In this document: piece by piece, positions 34,437 to 43,802 of the stretch
Numbering within the stretch: the first letter of the stretch is position 1
How the letters are laid out: every line of letters starts with the position of its first letter
NCBI GenBank assembly: GCA_902789365.1
Contig: CADANQ010000019.1
Span: 1 to 64,000 of the forward strand
Length of the DNA stretch: 64,000 nt
Source of the DNA: an uncultured Eubacteriales bacterium
GTDB lineage: Bacteria; Bacillota; Clostridia; Christensenellales; Aristaeellaceae
Direction: 5' to 3'
Translations under genes and position numbers: made by a program
The notes under the pieces: generated by a model
Seen by the model: only the letters and a program-made list of their open reading frames with translations
Databases searched by the model: none
What the model was told of the DNA's origin: nothing

Positions 34437-35764
34437 ATGGCGAAAGAGCTGAAAACGAAAGCAAAATTAAATAATGAAGAAATGCTTCGTTCCGGGGCCT
34501 TCCGGACGCTGGTTGGAAAGCTGTGCGTTCCGGCCATTCTGATTATGCTGGTGATGGTGCTTTACCACATGGCGGACGTGTTTTTTATCGGCCAGACCGG
34601 CGACGCCAACAAGGTGGCGGCAGTCACGCTGGCGTCGCCCATGTTTTCCGTTTTATCCGGCCTGGGCGTGCTGCTGGGCAACGGCGGGTGCACCGCCATT
34701 TCCCTGTCCCTGGGCAAAGGAGAGTATGGCACCATCAAAAAAATCAGCGCCTTTGCCGTGTGGGGGGCCATCGTGATCGGTTTGGTTTTTGCGGCTGTTG
34801 TGCTGCCGCTGATGAACCCCGTCTGCAATATGCTTGGCGCCAATGATGAAACCCGGGGCTTTACCGCCGAATACCTGCGCATCATCGCCATCGGCGCGCC
34901 GGTGATCATGCTCACCAACGTGGTGCCCGCCCTGATCCGGGCCGACGGCTCCACCACCGATTCCATGATCGGCAACATGCTGGGCACGGTGCTGAACATC
35001 GCCCTGGACCCGCGGTGGCCGCCAACGCGGTCAGTCTTTGCTATTATGTCTACTTCCTGCGCACCAAAGGAAAGATTTACTCCGCCTCCCCCAGGGATAT
35101 ATCCTTCGAAAAGAAGGTGGTCCGGACGGTGATCAGCCTGGGCCTGCCCATGAGCTGCGCGACGGTGCTGGGCAGTGTATCCGGCACCATCGTGAATAAC
35201 CTGATGATGGCCTATGGCTCTGTCGCCGTGGCCGGGCAGAGCGTGGCCGGGCGCATCGGGCAGATGATCTCCATGACGGTGATGGGCGTGTGCATGGGCA
35301 TGCAGCCCGCCATTTCCTTTAATTACAGCGCCGGGAATCATAAGCGGCTGACGGAGATCCTGATGAAAACCACAGGCCTTGCCGTGATCGCCGGAACGGT
35401 ACTGTCCGCCCTGTGTCTGATCTTCAGGGATCAGCTGCTCAATGCTTTCCTGAATGATCCGAATGTGCTGGAAATCGGCCGTGTCTGCCTGTTCGCGTCC
35501 ATCGTCATCGGCCCCTTTTTCGGCTTTTATCAGATCTGCACCACCTATCTGCAGGCTTCCGGCAAATCCAAACAGGCGGTCATCGTATCCCTGCTGGAAA
35601 AGGGCATCATCTATATTCCTATGCTTTTCCTGATGAGCTGGCTGTTCAAAATGTACGGCATCATTTTTTCCGCCACGGTCACCACTGTATTATCCGCCGT
35701 GGCCGCTCTGCACTTCTGCTATAAAGACTATCGGAAGGAACTGAAAGACGTAAAGGAATGGTGA
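34437..35764 (+). pseudogene. MATE-family efflux transporter with internal deletion and frameshift
   Basis: The ATG at 34437 follows GGGAGGAG and opens a MATE exporter: LVMVLYHMADVFFIGQTGD and the GGCTAISLSLGKGEY loop are clear. After NMLGTVLNIALDP (near 35011) the frame becomes nonsense and stops at 35132. The second half (AVAANAVSLCYYVYFLRT through QICTTYLQASGKSKQ to KDVKEW) continues in another frame from about 35012 to 35764. Alignment by eye with family members suggests roughly 15-20 residues between the two parts are missing, so an out-of-frame deletion of about 50 bp is likely rather than a single-base error. If restored, it would use an ion gradient to expel small organic molecules, perhaps aglycones released by the downstream glycosidases. 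Confidence 0.85.
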
Positions 35765-35770
35765 AAAAGC

Positions 35771-37108
35771 ATGGTTGAGTACAAATTCCCTGAAGGTTTT
35801 CTCTGGGGTACGGCCACCGCGGCAGCCCAGGTGGAAGGCGCGGCGCTGGAGGACGGACGGGGCCTGTCCATTTGGGATGTGTTCTGCCATCTGCCGAGCG
35901 TTCAGCTGGATACGCCGGACATGGCCTGCGACCAGTATCATCGCTATGAAGAGGATATCGTGCTGATGAAGCGCCTGGGTGTGCAGGCGTACCGGTTTTC
36001 CTTCTCCTGGTCCCGCATCCTGCCGGAAGGCACGGGCAAGGTCAATCAGGCCGGACTGGACTATTACAGGCGGATGATCGATTGCCTGAAGCAAAACGGC
36101 ATCCGTCCCTGCGCCACCATTTATCACTGGGATCTGCCCTACGCTTTGCAGCTCAAGGGGGGCTTTGGCAACCGGGAGATCGTGAAATGGTATCTGGAAT
36201 ACGTGAATGTGCTGCTGGAAAACTTCGGCAGCGATATTGATCTTTGGATCACCTTCAACGAGCCCATCGCTGTCTACGTGGGATATGCCCTGGGCTTCTT
36301 CGCTCCGGGCGTGAAGGACGAAAAATACGCCCGCCAATGCATTCACAATCTGCTTGTATGTCACGGCGAAGCGGTGAAGCTGTTCCGCTCCTTCCATCTT
36401 CCCAAGGCGCAGATCGGCATCACGGTGGACGTGTGGCATCATTATCCGAATCGCCCGGATAACCCGGCAGACGTTGCACTTGCCTGCCGCCAGAACGAAA
36501 CCCAGGGCTACGGCATGTTCCTGCATCCGCTGTTTTTAGGCGGTTATTCAGATGAACTGACAGCGTACATGGGAAAATGGGGCTTCACGCCGGATATTCA
36601 GCCCGGAGATTTTGATACCATCCGCCAGCCATTGGATTTCTACGGGCTGAATTTCTACAACGCCATTTTCGACCAGGCGGACGATTCCAACCGATTGGAC
36701 GTGCAGCCCGGCGGCAATTTCCAAACCAGCGTTCGGGAGGGGTATTACTGCGAAGCGCTGCAGGACGTGCTGCGGATGCTGAAGGAAAAATACAAGCTGA
36801 ATATCCCCATTTACATCACGGAAAACGGCTTCCCACAAACGGACGAAGCGCCGGATGAAAAGGGCGAGATCCACGATCCTGCCCGCATCGAATATGTGAA
36901 AAACGTGCTGATCCGGCTGCATCAGGCCATGGAAAACGGCGCGGACGTGCGGGGCTATTTCCTGTGGTCGCTGCTGGACAACTTTGAATGGACTGCCGGC
37001 TTCTCCATCCGTTACGGCATTACCCGGGTGGATTTCGATACGCAAAAGCGCACCGTAAAGGACAGCGGAAAATGGTACAGCCAAGTCATTCACGATAATG
37101 GTTTTTAA
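35771..37108 (+). CDS. Glycoside hydrolase family 1 (beta-glucosidase/6-phospho-beta-glucosidase type)
   Basis: A 445-residue GH1 enzyme starting six bases after the MATE stop. The N-terminal signature FPEGFLWGTATAAAQVEGA, acid/base Glu164 (TFNEP) and nucleophile Glu351 (YITENGF) are intact, and the aglycone-site segment YFLWSLLDNFEWTAGFSIRYG is standard. The protein is cytoplasmic and full length. It is the second gene of the rightward arm from activator site D. Substrate is presumably a beta-glucoside, but GH1 also covers galactosidases and phospho-glucosidases. Confidence 0.93.
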   Translation: MVEYKFPEGFLWGTATAAAQVEGAALEDGRGLSIWDVFCHLPSVQLDTPDMACDQYHRYEEDIVLMKRLGVQAYRFSFSWSRILPEGTGKVNQAGLDYYRRMIDCLKQNGIRPCATIYHWDLPYALQLKGGFGNREIVKWYLEYVNVLLENFGSDIDLWITFNEPIAVYVGYALGFFAPGVKDEKYARQCIHNLLVCHGEAVKLFRSFHLPKAQIGITVDVWHHYPNRPDNPADVALACRQNETQGYGMFLHPLFLGGYSDELTAYMGKWGFTPDIQPGDFDTIRQPLDFYGLNFYNAIFDQADDSNRLDVQPGGNFQTSVREGYYCEALQDVLRMLKEKYKLNIPIYITENGFPQTDEAPDEKGEIHDPARIEYVKNVLIRLHQAMENGADVRGYFLWSLLDNFEWTAGFSIRYGITRVDFDTQKRTVKDSGKWYSQVIHDNGF

Positions 37109-37122
37109 TGAGGAGGAGCACC

Positions 37123-39366
37123 ATGAACGTACAGGAAATCCTGAAGCAAATGACCCTGGAAGAAAAGGCCGCTTTCTGCTCAGGCCATGATTTCTGGCAC
37201 ACCAAGGCCGTTGAACGGCTGGGAGTTCCCGCCGTCATGATGTGCGACGGCCCCCACGGATTGCGCAAGCAGGAGGGCGAGGGTGACCACCTGGGCATCA
37301 ACAAGAGCATCGAAACGGTGTGCTATCCCACCGCCGCGGCTCTGGCATCCTCCTTTGACCGGGATGTGATGAAGCAATTGGGAGAAGCGCTCGGGCAGGA
37401 ATGCCAGGCGGAAAACGTAGCCATGCTTTTGGGCCCGGGATTGAATATTAAGCGCAGTCCCCTGTGCGGCCGCAACTTTGAATACTTTTCCGAGGATCCC
37501 TGTCTGGCAGGTGAAATGGGCGCGGCTTATGTGCGGGCCCTTCAGGGCGAAGGCATCGCCGCCTGCGCCAAACACTTTGCCTGCAACGACCAGGAGACTC
37601 TGCGCATGAGCGGTTCCAGCAACCTGGACGAGCGTACTCTGCGGGAGATATATCTGCCCGCCTTTGAAGCGGTGGTCAAAAAAGGCAAAACCCGCAGCCT
37701 GATGTGCGCCTATAACGCCATCAACGGAACCTTCTGTTCCGAGAACAAAACGCTGCTGACCGATATCCTGCGGGACGAATGGAAATCCGACGCCTTCGTG
37801 GTCACCGACTGGGGCGCCGTCAAGGATCGGGCAAAGGGTGTGGCCGCTGGCCTGGATCTGGAAATGCCCGGCGGGCCCAACGCCACCGGCGAGGAGATTG
37901 CGGAAGCGGTAAAGGCCGGAACGCTGGCCGAGGCGGACCTGGACAAGGCGGTGCTGCGGCTGCTGCATTTTGTAAAGGATTCCGTAGAGCAGCACAGGCC
38001 CGATGTAAAGATCGACCGCGATCAATGTCGGAAGCTGGCCCGGAAGCTTGCGGGCGAATGCGCCGTGTTGATGAAGAACGAGGATAATCTCCTGCCGCTG
38101 AAAGAGAATCAAAAGGCGGCGTTCATTGGCGAATTTGCCGAAAAACCCAGGTATCAGGGCGCGGGATCCAGCCACATCAACGTGCCCCATGCCGTCAGCG
38201 CCCTGGAAACGGCGGGCGACGCCGTAACGTATACCCGGGGCTACGACGCCCACAGCGATACCACGGATAAAGCGATGCTGAACGAAGCCGTTGAAGCAGC
38301 GAAAAAGGCGGATGTAGCCGTGATCTTCGCGGGTCTTCCTGATGCCTTTGAAACCGAGGGCGCGGACAGGGATCATATGCGGCTGCCGGACAATCAGAAT
38401 GAACTGATTGCCGCGGTGGCCGCTGTCAATCCTCACACCGTGGTTGTGCTGCACGGCGGCAGCCCGGTGGAGCTTCCCTGGCTGGACCGGGTGCCCGCCG
38501 TGCTGTGCATGTATCTGGGCGGCGAGCAGGTGGGGGCTGCCACGGTGGACCTGCTGTATGGCAAGGTCAATCCCGGCGGACATCTGGCGGAAACCTGGCC
38601 TGTCCGCCTGCAGGACAACCCTTCCTACCTCAATTTCCCCGGCGAAGAAGGCATCGTCACCTACGCTGAAGGCATTTTCGTGGGCTATCGCTATTACGAC
38701 AAAAAGGAAATGCCCGTAAACTTCTGCTTCGGACACGGGCTGAGTTACACGCGGTTTGAATATGACAATCTGAAGCTGGATAAAGACAGCCTGACCGATC
38801 AGGAAACCCTGACCGTATCCGTGGATGTGAAGAATATCGGTTCCGTTGCCGGCAAGGCCGCCGTGCAGCTGTATGTGCTCGACAAGGAAAGCACCGTACG
38901 TCGTCCTGTACGGGAACTGCGGGCTTTTGAAAAAATCGCTTTGCAGCCCGGTGAAACCCAAACGGTCACGTTCTCGCTGGACAAGCGGGCTTTCGCTTAC
39001 TGGGAATCCAAATGCCATGATTTCTTTGTTGAGAGCGGCGAATTCGTGATCGAGATCGGCGAAAGCAGCCGGGATATCCGTTTAAGCCGATCCGTCCCGG
39101 TGGAAGGCACGGTAACTCTGCCCTTCACCGTCACCGAAAACACCACCATCGGACAGCTGCTCAGGCATCCGAGGGGCAAGGAGATCATCGGGAACATGAT
39201 GCGCTCCTCCGCCTTGAGCCACGCGGACCAGACCGACACCATGGGCGAAGGCAGCGAGCGCATGATGCAGGGCATGATGATGGGCATTCAGCTGGGCGCG
39301 CTGGTGAGCTATGGCCGCCTGACCCGCAAACAACTCAAAGACCTGATAGCGTCCCTGAACGAATAA
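37123..39366 (+). CDS. Glycoside hydrolase family 3 (beta-glucosidase)
   Basis: A GH3 enzyme of about 747 residues. The ATG at 37123 follows AGGAGGAG; the in-frame codon at 37108 overlaps the previous stop and is not credible. The barrel holds KRSPLCGRNFEYFSEDP, KHFACNDQE and the nucleophile motif VVTDWGAV (Asp229), which lies earlier than in the other GH3 proteins because this is the circularly arranged beta-glucosidase B type. The fibronectin-like domain starts around FGHGLSYTRFEYD. The C-terminal 70 residues after TVTENTTIG form a small helical cap rich in methionine (MMQGMMMG). There is no signal peptide. It follows GH1 by 14 bp in the same operon. Confidence 0.92.
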   Translation: MNVQEILKQMTLEEKAAFCSGHDFWHTKAVERLGVPAVMMCDGPHGLRKQEGEGDHLGINKSIETVCYPTAAALASSFDRDVMKQLGEALGQECQAENVAMLLGPGLNIKRSPLCGRNFEYFSEDPCLAGEMGAAYVRALQGEGIAACAKHFACNDQETLRMSGSSNLDERTLREIYLPAFEAVVKKGKTRSLMCAYNAINGTFCSENKTLLTDILRDEWKSDAFVVTDWGAVKDRAKGVAAGLDLEMPGGPNATGEEIAEAVKAGTLAEADLDKAVLRLLHFVKDSVEQHRPDVKIDRDQCRKLARKLAGECAVLMKNEDNLLPLKENQKAAFIGEFAEKPRYQGAGSSHINVPHAVSALETAGDAVTYTRGYDAHSDTTDKAMLNEAVEAAKKADVAVIFAGLPDAFETEGADRDHMRLPDNQNELIAAVAAVNPHTVVVLHGGSPVELPWLDRVPAVLCMYLGGEQVGAATVDLLYGKVNPGGHLAETWPVRLQDNPSYLNFPGEEGIVTYAEGIFVGYRYYDKKEMPVNFCFGHGLSYTRFEYDNLKLDKDSLTDQETLTVSVDVKNIGSVAGKAAVQLYVLDKESTVRRPVRELRAFEKIALQPGETQTVTFSLDKRAFAYWESKCHDFFVESGEFVIEIGESSRDIRLSRSVPVEGTVTLPFTVTENTTIGQLLRHPRGKEIIGNMMRSSALSHADQTDTMGEGSERMMQGMMMGIQLGALVSYGRLTRKQLKDLIASLNE

Positions 39367-39383
39367 TAAAGGAGATGGAACCC

Positions 39384-40646
39384 ATGGCACGGTTTGAAAA
39401 GGATTTCCTTCTGGGGGCGGCCACCGCGGCCCATCAGGTGGAGGGCGGCAATACCAACAGCGACAACTGGGCCCAGGAGCGGATGGAGCATTCCAGTTTC
39501 ACAGAACCCAGCGGCGACGCCTGCGACCACTACAACCGCTATGAAGAAGATATTCGATTGATGGCCGAAGCCGGGCTGAACGCCTACCGTTTTTCGGTCG
39601 AATGGGCACGGATCGAGCCGGAGGAAGGCGTATTCAGTGAAAAGGAAACCCGGCACTACCGGGATGTGATCCGCTGCTGCAGGGAAAACGGAATCACGCC
39701 CATCGTCACCCTGCACCACTTCACCAGCCCGGTGTGGCTGATCCGCAAGGGCGGCTGGGAAGCGGACACCACCCCCGCCGATTTCGCCCGGTATGCCCGG
39801 TATATCGCCGAGCAGTACGGCAGCGAGCTTAAATTCATCTGCACCATCAACGAGGCCAATATGGGCATCCAGATCGCCGCCGTGGCCCGGCAAATTTTCC
39901 GGCAGATGGTGGCGGCGGGCAAGGTACAGGTGGGCGTGAACCTGGAGGATCTGATGAAGGGCAATCCCCTGCTGGCCCGGGAGAACCTGGCCGCCTTCGG
40001 CACCGAAAAGCCTGCCGTCTTCGTGTCTCCCCGTTCCTCTCACGGCGACGAAATCGTGATGCTCTCCCATGCCGCCGCCAGGAAGGCCATCCGGGAAGCC
40101 GCTCCCCACATCGAGGTTGGCTGGACGCTGAGCCTGCATGACGTGCAGTCCGTCCCCGGCGGCGAGGAAAAAGCCAAAGAAGAATGGGACCGGGAATTCA
40201 CCCACTATCTGCCCGTTATGGCGGAGGACGATTTCCTTGGTGTGCAGAACTATTCCCGCACGATCATCGGTCCGGACGGTTCCCTGCCCGTTCCCGAAGG
40301 CAAGGAAAAGACCCAGATGGATTACGAATACTATCCCGAGGGCATCGCCCATGTGCTGTGCCGGGTGGCCGGGGACTTCAAGGGCGATCTGATCGTCACC
40401 GAAAACGGCATCGCCACCGCCGACGACAGCCGCCGTGTGGCTTTTATCGAAACGGCGACCCGGGGCGTGGCCGACTGCATAGCCGAAGGCCTGCCGGTGA
40501 AGGGCTACCTGTACTGGAGCCTTCTGGACAATTTTGAATGGCAGAAGGGCTACGCCATGACCTTTGGTCTGGTGGGCGTTGACCGCGCCGCACAGAAACG
40601 CTTCCCCAAAGGAAGCCTGTATGCCCTGGGAAAACTGAGGCAGTAA
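39384..40646 (+). CDS. Glycoside hydrolase family 1, divergent
   Basis: A 420-residue GH1 protein. The ATG at 39384 is placed nine bases after AAAGGAG; the earlier ATG at 39375 abuts the ribosome site. The opening FEKDFLLGAATAAHQVEGG is typical, acid/base Glu157 is in an unusual TINEAN context instead of NEP, and nucleophile Glu340 is in VTENGIA. The closing YLYWSLLDNFEWQKGYAMTFG is normal. The altered acid/base surroundings and shorter length set it apart from the other GH1 in this operon and suggest a different aglycone or sugar preference. Confidence 0.9.
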   Translation: MARFEKDFLLGAATAAHQVEGGNTNSDNWAQERMEHSSFTEPSGDACDHYNRYEEDIRLMAEAGLNAYRFSVEWARIEPEEGVFSEKETRHYRDVIRCCRENGITPIVTLHHFTSPVWLIRKGGWEADTTPADFARYARYIAEQYGSELKFICTINEANMGIQIAAVARQIFRQMVAAGKVQVGVNLEDLMKGNPLLARENLAAFGTEKPAVFVSPRSSHGDEIVMLSHAAARKAIREAAPHIEVGWTLSLHDVQSVPGGEEKAKEEWDREFTHYLPVMAEDDFLGVQNYSRTIIGPDGSLPVPEGKEKTQMDYEYYPEGIAHVLCRVAGDFKGDLIVTENGIATADDSRRVAFIETATRGVADCIAEGLPVKGYLYWSLLDNFEWQKGYAMTFGLVGVDRAAQKRFPKGSLYALGKLRQ

Positions 40647-40669
40647 ATAAGCAAAGCGAGGAAACAGCC

Positions 40670-42925
40670 ATGAGAGAACAGACGCAATGGATCCGGATCC
40701 CCAGGGAAGAACTGGAGCGCAAGCGGATATTCCACGGCGATCTGGGCGGACGGTTCGCCTATTTTCGCTGCGGGCAGACTCTTCCCGCAGACGCCCGTTT
40801 GACCGCCCGCATCACGGCTGTTTCCCGCTATCGGTTATGGGTAAACGGGACGCCCGTACTGTCCGGTCCCTGCAAAGGCGATCTGAACCGGCAGTATTAC
40901 GAAACCGTGGAGCTGACGCTGTATCTTCGGGCAGGAAATAACGTCTTTTCCGTGCAGGTGCTGTTCAACGATCCGGACATCGCCAGAGATCAGACGGATG
41001 AACGCGCCGCGATTTACGGCGTGGTCGGCGCGGGCAATTGCCACGCCCTGGCCGTTGACGGAGAAATCACGGATTCCGACGGACGAATCATCGGCTCCGT
41101 CACCACCGGACACTCGCTCTGGAAGGCATGGCTGGACAATACCTTTTATCTGAAATCATCGCAGTATTCCGTCTACCTGGGCGCGGTGGAAGAAAGCATC
41201 GATTTTCGGGTATCCCCCGCTGATTGGCGCACAATAGATTTTGACGATTCCGCCTGGCTTCCCGCAATGCCCTATGGCCCGGTCAATCTGTCCCCGCTCT
41301 TCCAAAGCGTCGGCCTCATCCCCAGGGTGCGCGTGATCCCCCGGGAAATCCCGCTGCCGGAGGAAACAGAAAGCGCTTTTGACCATATCATAGAGCGGGA
41401 TGAGGCGATTATTCTGGACGCAGGCGCGCATGTGAACGGCTATCCCCGATTTTATACGGAAGGGGACGCAGGAACAGAGATCACCATTACCTATTTGGAG
41501 CGCTTTGGCGACGGAACAGACGGGCAGCGCATCGACGATATGAACGGGAGCGTATCCGGGCGATGCGATCATATCATTCTGAACGGCAGCCCCATGTGCT
41601 ACGAGCCCTTCTGGGTGCGCACCTTCCGGTATATCGTAATTTCCGGCGGGCGATTCACCCGGCCTCCCGTCTATCGGAAAACGGGCTATCCGCTGCCCGT
41701 TCAGTCTTCCGTATCTTCTTCCGTTCCGTGGGTGGAAAAGCTATGGGAGATGTGCGTGCGTACGCTGCGAAACTGCATGCTTGAAACCTATATGGACTGC
41801 CCGTATTACGAGCAATTGCAGTTCATCATGGATACCCGGCTGCAAATGCTGTTCACCTACGCTGTGAGCAACGATACAGCCCTGGCGAAAAAAGCCCTGC
41901 TTGATTTCCACTGCGGGCTTCGGCAGGAAGGTCTGCTGCCGGGGAAAACGCCAACGGCTTATTGCCAGGTCATATCCACTTTTTCCATGCATTATGTCTT
42001 TGCCTTGTGGGAATACGCGGAGCACACCGGCGATCTGGCTTTGGGCCGCCGATACCGCCCGGACGTCGACCGCATTCTGGACTATTACGACGGCAAGCGG
42101 GACGAAACGGGTCTGGTGGGCAGGATCGATCCCTGGGCCTTCATCGACTGGCAGGATGACTGGAAGGAAACCGGCGGCGTATCGCCCGCGTCCTTTGAAG
42201 GGCCCGGCGCCGTCATCAACCTGATGTACGCTTACGCGCTGGAATGCGGTGCGAGGCTTTACGAAGCCACGGGCCGCCCCGGCACGGCGGAGGAATATCG
42301 GCGGCGGCGTAAAGATATTCTGCTAAAAGTCAAGGTGCTCTGCTTCGATAAAGAAAAAGGCATGATCCGGGAAGGTCCCTCCTGCCGGCAGTTCACCCGT
42401 CACGCCCAAGCCTGGGCAGTCATCAACGGGATGCTGGACGAAGAAGAAAGCCGGCGCGCCCTGCGGTCCGCCCTGTCCTGCCCGCCCTGCTCCTTCGCCG
42501 CCTCCTACGAATGGTTCCGGGCCCTGGAAAAGGCCGGGATGGAGGAGCAGATGCGCCGGGATCTGGACGCCTGGATCGGCCTCCTTTCCCGGGGCAGCAC
42601 CACCTGCCCGGAGGAGCCCCATCATCCCCGCAGCGAATGCCACGCCTGGAGCGCGCTGCCGCTGTACGAATTCATGCGGACATTGGCAGGCGTCCGGCAG
42701 GAAAACGGAAAAATCGTTATTCGGCCCCGGCTGCTTGGTCTTCCGGACCTGACCGGCACGGCCGTCACGCCCTTGGGGAGCGTAGAATATCATTATCAGA
42801 GCATGGCCGACGGCACCGTGCGCTGCGAACTGGCGCTGCCGGATGATGCGGAAGGATTGCTGATCACCCCCGACGGAACACGGACGCCTGTGAAGGGAAA
42901 GCTTTCTTTCACAAAACAGTCATGA
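40670..42925 (+). CDS. Alpha-L-rhamnosidase-like glycoside hydrolase (GH78-type)
   Basis: A 751-residue protein with two beta domains followed by an (alpha/alpha)6 barrel. The N-terminal region (RYRLWVNGTPVLSGPCKGD) and the TYMDCPYYEQLQFIMDTRLQ motif mark the GH78/related rhamnosidase group; DPWAFIDWQDDW and the late HHPRSECHAWSALPLYEF supply further conserved acidic and aromatic residues. The catalytic motif differs from the DCPQRDERLGW form in the other rhamnosidase of this window, placing it in a separate subgroup whose members are often uncharacterised. There is no signal peptide. GAGGAAACAGCC precedes the ATG, and it is the last intact gene of the rightward arm. Confidence 0.82.
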   Translation: MREQTQWIRIPREELERKRIFHGDLGGRFAYFRCGQTLPADARLTARITAVSRYRLWVNGTPVLSGPCKGDLNRQYYETVELTLYLRAGNNVFSVQVLFNDPDIARDQTDERAAIYGVVGAGNCHALAVDGEITDSDGRIIGSVTTGHSLWKAWLDNTFYLKSSQYSVYLGAVEESIDFRVSPADWRTIDFDDSAWLPAMPYGPVNLSPLFQSVGLIPRVRVIPREIPLPEETESAFDHIIERDEAIILDAGAHVNGYPRFYTEGDAGTEITITYLERFGDGTDGQRIDDMNGSVSGRCDHIILNGSPMCYEPFWVRTFRYIVISGGRFTRPPVYRKTGYPLPVQSSVSSSVPWVEKLWEMCVRTLRNCMLETYMDCPYYEQLQFIMDTRLQMLFTYAVSNDTALAKKALLDFHCGLRQEGLLPGKTPTAYCQVISTFSMHYVFALWEYAEHTGDLALGRRYRPDVDRILDYYDGKRDETGLVGRIDPWAFIDWQDDWKETGGVSPASFEGPGAVINLMYAYALECGARLYEATGRPGTAEEYRRRRKDILLKVKVLCFDKEKGMIREGPSCRQFTRHAQAWAVINGMLDEEESRRALRSALSCPPCSFAASYEWFRALEKAGMEEQMRRDLDAWIGLLSRGSTTCPEEPHHPRSECHAWSALPLYEFMRTLAGVRQENGKIVIRPRLLGLPDLTGTAVTPLGSVEYHYQSMADGTVRCELALPDDAEGLLITPDGTRTPVKGKLSFTKQS

Positions 42926-42960
42926 AACTGTTTCAAACGATCGGGAAAAAGGAGTAGAAT

Positions 42961-43622
42961 ATGAAAAAAAGAATGCTTTCCGTATGCGGCGGATCTGTTT
43001 ACATTTTATTTTCTGGATGACAGCAGCCTGCTGGTTGAATATGTGAACGGAAATGCCCCGTGGCCCGGCTTCACCTGGCATACGGACGATGAATACCTGT
43101 ATGTGACCGCGCCGTCGGCGGAGGAATTGGGCGAATTCAATTATCAAACGTGGGGAAGCGTGGGAAGGGAGAAATGGCCCGTGGAAGCAAAGAGCAGAGT
43201 GCAGGGCGATATCGCCTGGGCCGAACCGATTTTGCAGGACGAAGACGCCGCATGGAAGCGGGATATTTACCGCATTGCCTGTCAATACAACCCCGATATG
43301 CGAAGCGGGGAAGTGATTTTCTAGAGCTTCCAATTTCAATTACTGGAGAACCATGGAGGAGGATCTGCGCCCTTACGCCGTGCAGAATCACGCCTTCGGC
43401 GGTTCAACGGACCGGGATCTGCTTCACTGGGCGCCTTATATGCTTTACCCATACCAGCCCAGGATCATCTTTTCGGGCAATTATTCCCGAACCGCTCGTC
43501 CTCTGCAGCCCCGATATTTCCCGCCATGCGCTTATGCGGCGAACAGGCCGTGTAAATGCCTCCATCTTAAAGGGCTACCGGGTTCTTGTCCCTGATCAAC
43601 TGAATGATCCGGACAGCCCATA
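42961..43622 (+). pseudogene. Degraded SGNH/GDSL-type hydrolase
   Basis: AAAGGAG before an ATG at 42961 looks like a functional start, but the frame stops after 19 codons. Deleting one A from the run of seven gives a frame continuing as YFLDDSSLLVEYVNGNAPW to MRSGEVIF (43323). There a two-base loss and TAG break the SGNH block, whose other half resumes as ASNFNYWRTMEEDLRPYAVQ and HAFGGSTDRDLLHWAPYMLY in a third frame. After RIIFSGN (about 43490) similarity fades. The original product would have been an N-terminal beta domain plus an SGNH esterase or lipase, the last member of the rightward GH operon. At least two frameshifts plus truncation make this a true pseudogene rather than a single sequencing error. 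Confidence 0.75.
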
Positions 43623-43669
43623 GATACCTGGCTGTAATCCGTACGGCTCCGGAATGCCGATCATTGTGC

Positions 43670-43712
43670 AAAAAAGGCCCGCGGGCCGGTTCGTAAAAAC
43701 CGGGCCGCGGGC
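43670..43712. terminator. Bidirectional terminator between converging operons
   Basis: GCCCGCGGGCCGGTT (43677-43691) pairs with 43698-43712 with a single mismatch across a six-base loop. Leftward it is followed by six T (complement of 43670-43675), a strong terminator for the redox/permease operon. Rightward it is followed by the weaker TGATTTGTTATT and can end the GH arm. Between it and 43803 no gene is apparent. Confidence 0.8.
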
Positions 43713-43802
43713 TGATTTGTTATTCATCTGTGATTTTGCCGCCGACCGCTTTTGCGTTCAACACCGCCTGCGGGAAAAACGCAGGCGCTTCCTGCTTTTT
43801 CG

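Noticed and set aside
37180..39018. A 612-codon minus-strand frame opposite the rightward GH3
   Set aside because: Antisense shadow; the plus-strand gene has intact catalytic motifs and a ribosome site.
42964..42971. A7 run as a programmed ribosomal frameshift site
   Set aside because: A slippery run is present, but the downstream gene carries further frameshifts and truncation, so decay explains it better than recoding.
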